From: Toxorhynchites rutilus septentrionalis
Taxonomy: Eukaryota; Arthropoda; Insecta; Diptera; Culicidae
DNA: 64,000 nucleotides
Direction of reading: 5' to 3'
Assembly (NCBI RefSeq): GCF_029784135.1
Contig: NC_073746.1
Coordinates: 10,139,380 to 10,203,379 of the forward strand
Position 1 is the first letter of the stretch. Every line of letters begins with the position of its first letter. Position numbers and translations under genes: made by a program. The notes below the pieces were generated by a model that had not been told where the DNA came from, ran no database searches, and was given only the letters and a program-made list of their open reading frames with translations. Positions 44,330-55,075 of the stretch are shown here, piece by piece.

Positions 44330-47300
44330 TCACACACGAAGATCGATAGCTTTAAGGAATACATATATTTGGGACATGTAATCAAGGTCTAATCGAGCCA
44401 ACACGTCTCTCACCGGCACCATGGGCTGCCTTCCTCGGGCCCGAAGGGTGACTACTAAATTCGATCCGGCGACAAGATACAGCTCGCACGACCAAACAAC
44501 GTGCTCGATGTCGTGGTAACCTTGGCCACAAACACAAAGATTGTTGTCGGCAAGATTAATACGAAAGAGTAGCGCATCTAACGAACAGTGATTGGACATG
44601 AGTCGGGAGAAGGTGCGAATAAAGTCGCGACTCAAGTCCACACTTTTGAACCATGGTTTGAGGCTAACCTTAGGGATAATCGAGTGGAGCCACCGGCCCA
44701 ATTCATCTTCGTTCCATTTGCGTTGCCAGTTAACTATGGTATTTTTGCGGACTAAAGAATAAAATTCATTGAAGGCGATTTGACGCTGATAAATATCGCC
44801 TTCAATTGCACCTACCTTTGCTAATGAGTCAGCCCTCTCATTACCCGGAATTGAGCAATGTGAAGGGACCCAGACAAAGGTAATGACATAACAGCGTCTG
44901 GATAAAGCACTCAAAATTTCTCTCAAGGAAGTACGGCGAGTGCTTTTCCGGCCTCACTGAACGGATAGCTTCGACAGAGCTAAGACTATCCGTTACAATG
45001 TAATAGTGTTCAACAGGTCGTGAGGCGACGCTGTCCAGCGCCCAGTGTATCGCTGCCAATTCAGCAATATACACTGAGCAAGGATTCTGAAGACTGTGTG
45101 AGGTGCTAAAAAATTCGTTGAACACTCCAAATCCTGTGGAATCATTCATAGAGGACCCATCAGTAAAGTACATATTATCACAATTGATATCCCCATACTT
45201 TGCATCGAAGATCGTTGGATCGATCCTCGATCGAAGATAATCTGATGTTCCATGGATATCCTGCTTCATGGACAGATCAAAATGCACAGAGGAATTGATG
45301 TAGTCAGGAAAACAAATACGGTTGGGAATATACGGTTATTAGGATTAACCTGCATGGAGACGAATTCATGATATGAGCTCATGAATCCAGAATGAAAATT
45401 TAGCTCGATCAGCTGCTCAAAATTTCCGATCACCAATGGGTTCATAACCTTACACCGGATGAGGAAACGAAGAGATAATAAATTGAAGCGATCTTTTAGT
45501 GGGATTAGGCCTGCCAAAACCTCGAGACTCATGGTATGCGTTGAGGGCATACATCCCAACGCAATACGGAGACAAAGATACTGAATTCGCTCGAGTTTAA
45601 TGAGGTGTGTTTTGGCAGCTGATTGAAAACATAAACTGTCATACTCCATCACTGAGAGAATAGTTGTTCGATACAACATTATAAGATCTTCGGGATGGGC
45701 TCCCCACCATGTGCCGGTAATTTTACGGAGAAAGTTTATTCTTTGTTGGCATTTTTTACTCAGATACCTAATGTGGGCCCCCCAAGTACATTTGGAGTCG
45801 AACCAGACCCCAAGATACTTGAATGACAGCATGAGTGATCGGTTTACCCAAAAGTTGAAGCTTTGGTTTTGCTGGTCTATGCTTCCTAGAAAAAACCACC
45901 ATCTCTGTTTTCTCCGTGGAGAATTTGATCCCTAGCCCAATGGCCCAGGTTGAAAAATTGTTCAAAGTATCTTGTAAGGGTTCTTGTAGGTCGGATTCTG
46001 TTGATCCTACGACAGACACCACTCCATCATCTGCAAGTTGTCTTAGGCTGCAATTTTGTGTAAGGCAATTGTCGATGTCGCTTACATAGAAGTTGTACAA
46101 AAGGGGGCTTAAACATGAGCCCTGGGGGAGGCCCATGTAAGAGACCCGACTTACTGCCGAATCTCCGTGAGAAAAGTTCAAATGTTTCTCACAAAGCAAA
46201 TTATATAACATATTATTCAATAGAGGCGGTAGACCCCGAGAGTGTAATTTATCTGACAAAACCTCTATTGAAACAGAATAAAAGGTCCCCTTTATGTCCA
46301 AGAATATTGAAGCCATTTGTTTTTTTTTCGGCGTAAGCCATTTGAATTTCTGAAGAAAGCAACGCAAGACAATCATTCGTCCCCTTGCCCCTGCGGAACC
46401 CATATTGTGTATCTGAGAGTAGGCCATTCGTTTCAACCCATCGATCAAGGCGAAACAAGATCATTTTCTCCAACAATTTCCGTATACAAGACAGCATTGC
46501 TATTGGGCGGTACGAATTGAAGTCGATCGCGGGTTTTCCGGGTTTTTGAATAGCTATAACTCGTACTTGTCTCCAATCATCTGGAACAATATTATTCTCC
46601 AGAAACCAATTGAATAAATTGAACAAGCGATGTTTCGCCACATCAGGGAGGTTTTTCAACAAGTTGAACTTAATTCGATCCGATCCCGGAGCAGAATTGT
46701 TACATGAAAGGAGAGCGTTTCTCGTGACAAACCTCCCACGAAATTTTGCCAATAAGCACGTTTTTTCCCTTTGATCAAATTTTTGAACTGATTCTCAAGG
46801 GCTAAATACGTTTGAAAATTTTCAAGAGTTTCACGTTTCCGAAAAGCTTTAAATGCATTCGATTTTTTCATATGAAGCTTGGAACATTGGCTATCCCACC
46901 ATAGATTGGGAGGCCTTCGACGAATAGTGGAACCTGGGATGGGTTTCGTTTGAGCGCGAACCGCGCTGTCATAGATCAAACGAGAAATGAAGTTATACTC
47001 CTCCAATGGAGGCAAACCATCTCTGGAATTGATGGCTAGAGCAATCGCGTCCGCATATTTTTTCCAGTCAATGTGTCTTGTGAGGTCATATGCCATGTTT
47101 ATAGATTCAGAAGAATTCGACCCAATGGTGATGGAAATTTTGATTGGCAAGTGATCACTACCGTTGGGGTTCTGGATTACATTCCACTTGCAATCTAACG
47201 ATAGTGAATTCGAGCAAAGCGAGAGGTCAAGAGCACTTGGGTTAGCAGGAGGTTTAGGTACACGTGTTGTTTCCCCAGTGTTCAAAACGGTCATATTGAA

Positions 47301-47803
47301 GCTGTTACAAAGGTCATATATCAACGATGAACGATTGTCGTCGTACTGTTCCCCCAGGCAGTTCCGTGAGAGTTGAAGTCTCCCAAGATCAATCGTGGCT
47401 CAGGAAGGAGTGAGCACATGTCAACAAGTTGCTTGCGGCTAACCGCAGCTCTCGGAGGCCAATACAAGCTGACTATACAGAGGTCTTTGCCTCTGATGTT
47501 TGCATGACAAGCAACAGCTTCGATCCCTCCAATAGGTGGAAGGTCAATTCTAAAAAATGAGTGACACTTATTGATCCCCAATAGCACCCCTCCGTATCTG
47601 TCATCGCGGTCCAAGCGTATTATATTAAAATCGTGGAAAGAGAGATCATTTTGAGAAGAGAGCCAGGTTTCGGATAGAGCAAAAACATCACAATTGAGTT
47701 TATGAATTAGAAATTTGAATGTATCCAATTTAGGCATAAGACTACGACAATTCCACTGTAAAACAGTGATATCTCCGACCTCTCTATTTAAATTAGACAT
47801 CAA
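44330..47803 (-). pseudogene. I-like LINE ORF2: endonuclease-RT-RNase H, broken
   Basis: The segments follow in order on the minus strand. 47803-47321 is the endonuclease start (VLQWNCRSLMPKL, LSETWLS, LILGDFNSHG). 47324-46656 continues it (NGSDHLPI) into a linker. 46752-46249 begins the reverse transcriptase (DDWRQVRVIAIQKPGK, FNSYRPIAMLSC). 46448-45768 has FLDIKGTF, GLPQGSCLSPLLYNFY and LADDGVVSV, a variant of the YADD box. 45832-45266 is the thumb. 45287-44841 is RNase H (YFTDGSSMND, IAELAAIHWAL, VTDSLSSVEA). 44926-44330 finishes RNase H (PGNERADSLAKVGA) and a Cys/His tail. At least six frame changes are needed, so the copy is dead. RNase H plus a gag with CCHC boxes points to the I/Outcast/LOA group. 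Confidence 0.85.
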
Positions 47804-49363
47804 GAGAGATAATCATTGCAAGGAGGGGCCATGTTTGCATCAATTGCTGCAAAATTGTCTTTAGTACTGGAAGCATTGCGGTGACAATGGTTCTGATGGA
47901 GTCGGAAACATTAAAACACGTGAAGATTTGATCCACAAAGTCAGACAACTTTATAAATCCCGATTGGGAAGTTGAACTTGACGGAAAAACAGGGACAGTT
48001 GGGGTTTTTGATGTCCCCTCGAGTGCTGGGTCGTTCGAAGGTGAACTATTACCACGGAGGCCAGGAGGGTCCTGATTTTGCTTATCCGCTGCACTCGATT
48101 TTTTGGGCAAGCTAACAGGGGGTATCACCGGAGGGACTTGTCCTTGAACTTTGGGAGTGGTCACATTTTTGCGCCGGGGATTCCCTTGAGAAATAAACGG
48201 CGTGCCCCCGTTAGCTGTATCCGCTTCCATTTCGTCAACTGGCAACGTAGCGACGACATTGTGTGTATTGATTGGTTGTTGGTCTTGAGCCAGTGGAGAA
48301 GCGCCCTTCAAAATTTCTGCGAAAGTGCGTTTAGAGCGTTCCCTCAAAGAGCGCTTCTGTTTTTCCCAGCGAGCCTTGTATGTTTCACAAGCTGAGAGCA
48401 CGTGTGGGGATCCCCCGCAATATGGACACTTATGCTCAGTCGCACTGCAGGATTTCCCCTCATGTTGTTCTCCGCAAGTGGCACATCGTTCTTTATTGGC
48501 ACAATAAGCAGCCGTGTGACCAACTGACTTGCACTTTAGACAAGTCATTGGCTTTGGAATAAAAAGTCGCACGGCTAACCTCAATTTATCTACCATCACG
48601 TAGTCAGGGAGAGCTGAACCAGCGAAGGTGACTCGAAACGAGTAGGACGGCGTAAATTTCTTTTCTTCTCCTTCATGGGAGACTGTTCCGAGCTGGCGGC
48701 AACCCAAGATCTTAACAGTCGTCGAGGGCAGTTTTTTAAAACGGCCGGTACCTTCACTCGTAATGTATTCGCACGTCAAGCCCGTTTCGGTTATCACACC
48801 CTCAATTTCGACTATGTGAGAGGGAATGTAGACCCGATACTCAATTGTAAAATGCTGATCGACAACAATCTTGTTTGCGTCTTTTCGATCATTCACGACA
48901 ACTCGCAATTTGTTTGGTCCAACCTTCGAAATTTTCGAAACGGAGGTATACCTTGCCAGATCTTCCGCGATCTGCATGACTCTCAACGCCTTTCCATTTG
49001 GCTTAGGCCTGAAGAAAACAACCCAGGGACCAGTTCCGGACGCATCTTCTGGATAGACCTTTACACGGGAAGTGGGAATAACAGGGGGGAAGGCGAGGAC
49101 GGGGATTGAGAGTGGGAAGGCGAAGGTTGAGAAGGAGCGGGAAGAACAGAGGGAGAAGACGAGGTTGAAGGTAGAGTGGGATCGTTAAGGGCAGATGGGA
49201 GATTTGCTAGTTTTTTGGAGGGAGGCTTGGTAGGGTTAGCTGACTCGTCCCCAGAAGAAGTATCTTCCGTATTTGGAATACGTTTGAGTGACTTTTTTTT
49301 ATCCGTTAGGAGGGAACTAGAGTCAGAGACCTCCATATCCGAAGGTCCCCCACTCTCTGCCAT
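47793..49363 (-). pseudogene. I-like LINE ORF1 (gag-like, CCHC), one frameshift
   Basis: ATG at 49363 opens an acidic Ser/Pro-rich leader (MAESGGPSDMEVSDSSSLL) that loses frame in a C run near 49082-49087 (plus-strand G6). The second frame continues through YPEDASGTGPWVVFFRPKPN, a nucleic-acid binding middle region, and three Cys/His boxes (CLKCKSVGHTAAYC; CATCGEQHEGKSC; CPYCGGSPHVLSAC) to the stop at 47793. The ORF1 protein would coat element RNA. Its stop overlaps the ORF2 start region by about 11 bases in another frame. Confidence 0.8.
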
Positions 49364-49990
49364 TTTAAATTTTCACTTATATTCTAAGTATTTTTTAAAA
49401 CTATGAACGCACTCCAGTGCAGATGAACGGGAGCGTGCTGAAAACTTGTGGGTGGTGGGAATGTGCATACGACACCACTACACACAGTCGTCGGTGAAAG
49501 CTTACCCGCACTGTCACTGTTGGCACGATGACTCGGCGAAATCTCCAATGTCGGCGAAGCAGCGACAAAACAAAAACCAATGCTTGGCTTTCCGAGGATG
49601 AAAGCCTCTATCCACTTGCAGGCAGGGCACTTCACTCACTATCCAGATAGCGAAATGAACTCTTCAGCGGCAAAAAAAAAAACAACAATCACGCGGTAAC
49701 CGATAACGGAACTTGGACGCGACTTTCCTTCGTCTGGTTATTTCGGGCAATCGGCGAAGAATGATTAATTACCCTTGATGTTTACTGAATTTTATGTGAA
49801 TGGGAAATGATGAGAAAATGATGTCAAGTCTACTCACTTAACCAACCGCAAGATTTTTGAATTGGTAAGTATTTTGTATGAATAAGATAAAGAGAGTTTT
49901 AAAAAAAATCCGATATTGGGGTCGATGGTATCACTTCATCTTGAAAAGCAACCTCTTGTCCAAAATAGTTTGAGAATCCCTGGTATAGAG

Positions 49991-51084
49991 TGATTTGATG
50001 TTGATTCGTATTGAAGTCAATTTCAGTTGAAGTGGCTATTGCGACTATTACTGAGCTTGTTATGATAATGACAATCGCGAGTGATATTCTCGCTGACGTA
50101 TGTGATCATTAGTTCTGTATTGCATATGTTAAATAACAAGATTTAACAAATCATGAAAGAAACCACGAGTTGTTGATGATAATGATGCAACATACCCAAC
50201 TGCACGGGTATACACTTTTCACAAAGCCATAATTCCCTTTTCCGTAGCTCACTTCATTACAAAAGTCAACAGAATTAAAGTCAAAGACTAACAGTAGAAA
50301 GAGAAAGATTTTCACGCTCCGTTAATGGGGTGTTAATTGCATTAAAAACGTCCGTGTGAAAAAGCGTGACTGAATTTCGCGCGAACTGAATCGTGGAACT
50401 GTGTACGTATGTGTGTCTGTATGTGTGCAGTATGTGTTTGGAAAGAAAGAAAGTGAAAAGTCTATTTTATCACTATCCTTTCACACTTGCTGTCTATACG
50501 AAGCAGAGAGAGAGGGGGTGTGCTTTTTTATCTACCGCGCGCTGAAAGCATAGATTCTGTACGCTTGTGCTAATGAACCTCCGCATGGCATCGCGTTGCG
50601 GAAGCCTTCGTTGGATGGAGAAATATGATGGCACAGAGGGGCGCTACACTCGGGATGCCTGGAGGTATTCTAAGAATATTACAAACTTTTTTTTGCAGTT
50701 AAATTCTTCGCTGACATCGAGGTGTGAAAATTGCAATAAAAACTCATTCTTCCCCCGTCCATAACCCCACTACACGGATGGTGTACGGCATAAAGATATA
50801 AACCTACGAGCTTAACAGCGTAATCCGGCGGGAACATAAAGTCTTCAAAGCTGTTCTCTTTTTTTTGCTGCACGAAAACCACCGCTTCACTTGAAGCATC
50901 ATGGTTCATTCTGTCGCAATTCGTTGTGTTGCACTTTCGGAAGAAAAACTTATTTATTTCATGTGACGAAATCTGTCATCGTTAATGGGTGGAGCGCACA
51001 AAACACAACAACAATTCAATGCATTTCCTTTAATCTTGCTAATGGACAATGATTGAACTCGGTAGAAGTATGTGTATGCAATTA
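49991..51084. other. Unique-looking spacer
   Basis: Contains short simple repeats (tgtgtg near 50405) and a small island at 50530-50680 with no interpretable frame. No gene or element is recognised. Confidence 0.35.
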
Positions 51085-51222
51085 TTGTAATTTTTATTAT
51101 TTCTTTATTTTTACATAGTGTTTCTTTCTTTATTTCTTTATTTTATTTTATTTAATCCATCTGACATCAAATTGTCTTAATGGACCTAACCAAGTCAGTA
51201 TCAAATACACGCATTGCGAGTG

Positions 51223-53868
51223 TCAACTTATTCTGAAATAATCATTTAATCTAATCCGAAGCGCATTGCTAGCGAGATTAAAGTCGAAGATGTGAAAAAT
51301 CCTATTGAATGTAGCAGACATAAACTCCATCGGATCATGCTGGCCATACAAACTATTCCGGAAATCGAGCCTAAGGAAATCACGATGACGTAGGGTGCGT
51401 TCTGGAGCATACATGTTTAGATTAGCTAGCAAGAAAGGGGAGTCAATCTCGTTCCTCAGCAGCTTCGCAACAAACATGGCTTGTGCTGCAGATCGCCTGT
51501 TTTCCAGAGTATCAATTCGCAGCAGATTACAGCGTTCCTCGTAAGGAGGCAATTCCCTTGGATTCCGCCATGGAAGATTCCTCAAAGCACGACGTACGAA
51601 CTTTCTTTGTACAGATTCAATGCGCGCTTTCCAAATGCTGGGGAAAGGGCACCATACAACAGAAGCAAATTCCAGGATAGAACGAACCAGCGCACAGTAT
51701 AGAGATTTCAAGCTAAGTGGATCCTTAAATCCATTGGTTACCTTCAGAACAAAACCGAGCTGCTTGTTTGCCCTGGAGATGATGTCGTTATAGTGGTAGA
51801 TGAAAGTGAACTCCTTGTCAAGCATTACACCCAAGTCGCGCACTTGTTGAACCCGCTTGATGGCTTTGCCGGATAACATGTAGGAGAAATTGATGGGATT
51901 CCGCTTTCTGGTGAACGATATAACTTGGCATTTCTCGACGCTTAACGTCATACAATTTCGTACACACCACGTCTCAAAATGTTCAGCAAGCTTTGAAGAT
52001 GATGACAATCATTTATGTCTTCGACAATAACGTAGACCTTAGAATCATCAGCATAGAAGAGTCTCGTTCCACGTGGCAGGATGAAGGACACGTCGTTTAT
52101 AAATAATGCGAAAAGTAAGGGGCCTAAATTGCTCCCCTGAGGCACTCCAGATATGTTTGTGAACGACTCGGACTCATGTGACCCTATTCTCACACACAAA
52201 GCTCGATTCTTCAGGTAGGACTCGAACCACTCGACAAAACCAAGGGCTACGCCACATTTCGCTAGTTTTTCGAGAAGGATTTGATGATCAACCCGGTCAA
52301 AAGCTGCCTTCAAGTCCAAGTAGACGGCATCCACTTGGTTACCAGCATCCATGGCGCGAATACAACGCGATGAGAACTCAACTAGATTGGTGTTCACGGA
52401 TCTTTGTGGGTAGAAACCATGCTGATTCGTTTAGATGTACTGCTTGCAACTAGCAAAAAGCGATTCATTCATAATGATCTCAAACAGCTTCGAGCAGGCG
52501 CAAAGAGAAGTAATGCCGCGATAATTTTTAGCATCTCGTTTATCTCCTTTCTTGTGGATGGGGAATAGGTACGATTTTTTCCAGCTCGAGGGAAACACAC
52601 GTTGCTGCAGTGATCGATTAAAAAGTTTCGTCAGCGGAGAGGCCAGTGCAGAACTGCATTTTTACAACACTGCAGGTGAAATTCCATCCGGGCCTGGAGC
52701 ATACGAGAATTTAAGCCTTTCAGATGTTCAGATATTTCGAACATTTCAACGCTATATACATCCCGGGGAGCATCCTGGACAGATAACCTTACCTGTTCAG
52801 GTTGAGCTGTATAACTGTTGAAGGCGCGTTTGAACTGTCGTGCAAATAGTTCGCATTTTCCCCTGATCGAGTCAGCAGAAAGTTCGTCAAGATACATTGA
52901 TGTCGGGAGACCGTTTTCATTTCGCTTTGAGTTGACGAACGACCAGAACCGTTTTGGATTCACACGTAGGCTCTCCTCAATACGAATCTTGTATCTGGCA
53001 TACAAAAATCCATTGTATCTCCTGTACTCATTACTGGTCCGATTGAACTGCAGCTTCGAGTGTTGAGAACGTTGACTGCAGTAGGAACGTAGAGCAGCAG
53101 ATCGACGACGTTTCGGCAAGCGTAAACGGTTGTTTGACCATGGCGGTTTACACGGAGGAGACTTCAAAGGAACGTGTGCTGTAATCGCCTGAAGTACAGC
53201 GTTGGAGAAGAATCCAACTGCTCTATCGGTATCTTGAATCGTGTCCAGAGTATTCCAGTCGACCACGAGTAATGCTGCACATAAATGCTCAAAATTGGCC
53301 CGTTTGAAATCGAAACCAGGATCGTTACGTTCTGTTTCGTATGTTACAGCCGTTGGATATGCAACGATTAGCTCGAGTGGAGGATGACGAGGATCAATCC
53401 TAGAGAGCGATTCAACGGATTCGCTAATCTGGTAACCAGGTAGCACGATGTCGTTTACGAGGACAAGATCAAGAGTCCTGTTCTCTGCATTCTCCAAGCT
53501 GTTAACTTGGGACAAGCCGTGGAAGCAGAACCATCCAGAAATGAGCAGCTGGCAGCACACGGTCGAGAGCGATCCAGATCAACTGACGCGTAGCCATCCT
53601 CGTTCACAGCCCAGTGCACATCACAGAGATTATAATCACCAAACTGTAGTGCAATGTCGTTAGGAGAGAGATTCGAATGGATTGCGCCAATTGAATCGAT
53701 GTGTTTACGAATAGCAGAGATGTCATTCTTTCTACTTGGTGGAAAATAAAGAACTCCAATACTAACGATTCTATCCATGGATTCAATCCTGATCCAGAGC
53801 TGTTCAAGCGTAACGACGACCGGTGTTGGATCTATATAGGAGCTGTACCTAGACGAAACAGCAATCAA
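51223..53868 (-). pseudogene. Jockey/CR1-like ORF2, endonuclease end and reverse transcriptase
   Basis: Segments in order on the minus strand: 53868-53455, endonuclease middle (GVLYFPPSRKND, LQFGDYNLCDVHW, the GDFN box being GDYN); 53560-52631, endonuclease end and linker (NRTLDLVLVND, DPRHPPLEL) up to the start of the reverse transcriptase; 52397-51948, AVYLDLKAAFDRVDH, SGVPQGSNLGPLLF and RLFYADDSKVYV; 52008-51223, thumb and tail (VRDLGVMLDKEFTF, RALRNLPWRNPRELPPYEER). Frame changes near 53500, 52630-52400 and 51980 break it. No RNase H, as in the related copy at 2188. Confidence 0.8.
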
Positions 53869-53887
53869 TACTCCACCACCCGTTGAT
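53711..53887. repeat. Left half of a ~177-bp direct duplication
   Basis: This stretch of the minus-strand LINE is repeated at 58324-58500 with three mismatches seen. It abuts the 5' end of the inserted LINE and so behaves as one target-site duplication copy. Confidence 0.85.
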
Positions 53888-53962
53888 TAGTTAGCGCTCA
53901 TCTTCCGAGCCAAGCAGACGTGTTTTCTCTTAAGCTAAACCAGGAAGTTTATACAAGCTAAA

Positions 53963-55075
53963 TTGTTTCGCCGCGTTATTTTCATCGCCGAGCAGTTGTG
54001 TGTTTCCGCATACTACGGCTCAGTGATGGTACGGCGCGAAAATACATTCCGCATAGATTATGCGATGTTGCCGCGCAAGCCGGACTACACGAAAGTGCAG
54101 AATTTCATAGGAACTATTCTGGGCTTGAAACCAGGTGAAGTGACGAGAATCCAATGTAGCCGAAGCCTCGGATGTGCCTTCGTGAAGGTAGTCGATCTGG
54201 CGCTGGCACAAAAAGTGTGCGAAGAACACGACGGAAAACACGAGGTGACAGTGGAAGGAGGGGTGAAGATTCCCCTACGAATAACGATGGAGGATGGTGC
54301 AGTGGAATTCAAATTATTCGATTTGTCTGAAGACGTGTCGGATGATGCCATCACTAAATTCCTCTCCGCATACGGTGACGTCATCTTAGTGCGAGAGCAG
54401 ATATGCGGAAATGATCAGCAGTACTTTTTTCCGGGTATCTGCACTGGTGTCCGAGTTGTGAAAATGATCGTAAAACACAACATAGAATCATGGGTTGTCA
54501 TCGAAGGCGAATTGACGCTGCTATCCTATTTTGGTCAGCGTCAAACATGCCGACATTGTCGTGAATTCATCCACGTCGGAGCGTCCTGCGTTCCGAACAA
54601 GAAGCTGCTCGTACAAAAATCATACGCTGATGCTACGAAGCAGCCAGCAGCTTTGAATGCTAAACCAACTGCGAAACCGCATGTCCAACAAACAACGACA
54701 CCGAGTCATCCAACGTCTGTATTGCGGCATCCGCCGCCGAAGAAGCAGAAGCAGCAGCAAAAACAGCTGCCGATTCCCGTACCTACAATAGAACCGATCG
54801 ATACACAATCGGAAACACAATTCCCACCGCTCAGTATCCCTATCATACCTATATCGGGTTCGAATCGACCATCGGATAGCAGGTCGTTGCCCAGTACATC
54901 TGGTCAACAACCTCCTGCTAGTGGCGAAGTGATCGACAGACCTGCTAGTGGAAAATCCGATGGCAACGAGACAGACGAATCGGCGATGTCATCTACACGC
55001 TTAAGAGCACGGCGCCAATGCAGGAGGCGACGAGAGGACAGCGACGACGAAAGGGAGCAAAACAACAAGCAATGA
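53963..55075 (+). CDS. L1/Tx1-like LINE ORF1
   Basis: An open frame of 370 codons from ATG 53963 (another in-frame ATG at 54026 gives MVRRENTFRIDYAML and is also plausible) to TGA 55075. The N-terminal half has two RRM-like stretches (GLKPGEVTRIQCSRSLGCAF and FKLFDLSEDVSDDAITKFLS). A single zinc-knuckle-like box follows (CRHCREFIHVGASC). The C-terminal third is Pro/Gln/Ser-rich and ends in a basic tail (RLRARRQCRRRREDSDDE). Such proteins bind the element RNA in the RNP. The frame is intact. The stop overlaps the ORF2 start as ATGA. Confidence 0.75.
   Translation: MFRRVIFIAEQLCVSAYYGSVMVRRENTFRIDYAMLPRKPDYTKVQNFIGTILGLKPGEVTRIQCSRSLGCAFVKVVDLALAQKVCEEHDGKHEVTVEGGVKIPLRITMEDGAVEFKLFDLSEDVSDDAITKFLSAYGDVILVREQICGNDQQYFFPGICTGVRVVKMIVKHNIESWVVIEGELTLLSYFGQRQTCRHCREFIHVGASCVPNKKLLVQKSYADATKQPAALNAKPTAKPHVQQTTTPSHPTSVLRHPPPKKQKQQQKQLPIPVPTIEPIDTQSETQFPPLSIPIIPISGSNRPSDSRSLPSTSGQQPPASGEVIDRPASGKSDGNETDESAMSSTRLRARRQCRRRREDSDDEREQNNKQ

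Larger units (their letters stand above)
43978..49763 (-). mobile_element. Full-length I-like LINE, frameshifted
   Basis: The 13-bp sequence attaattaccctt is present on both sides (43965-43977 and 49764-49776), so both ends are intact. The poly(A)-type tail is at 43978 (T run on the plus strand). The 5.8-kb element encodes a gag-like ORF1 and an ORF2 with endonuclease, reverse transcriptase and RNase H, but both are broken. Confidence 0.85.
43876..49982. mobile_element. hAT MITE split by an I-like LINE
   Basis: The ends cagggattctcaaa (43876) and tttgagaatccctg (ending 49982) are perfect complements over 14 bases. gtatagag lies immediately outside both (43868-43875 and 49983-49990), an exact 8-bp target duplication. 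Without the LINE the element is only about 320 bp, so it is non-autonomous. Confidence 0.9.

Noticed and set aside
48078..49109. Plus-strand frames of 60-144 codons
   Set aside because: Antisense shadows of the I-like LINE ORF1.
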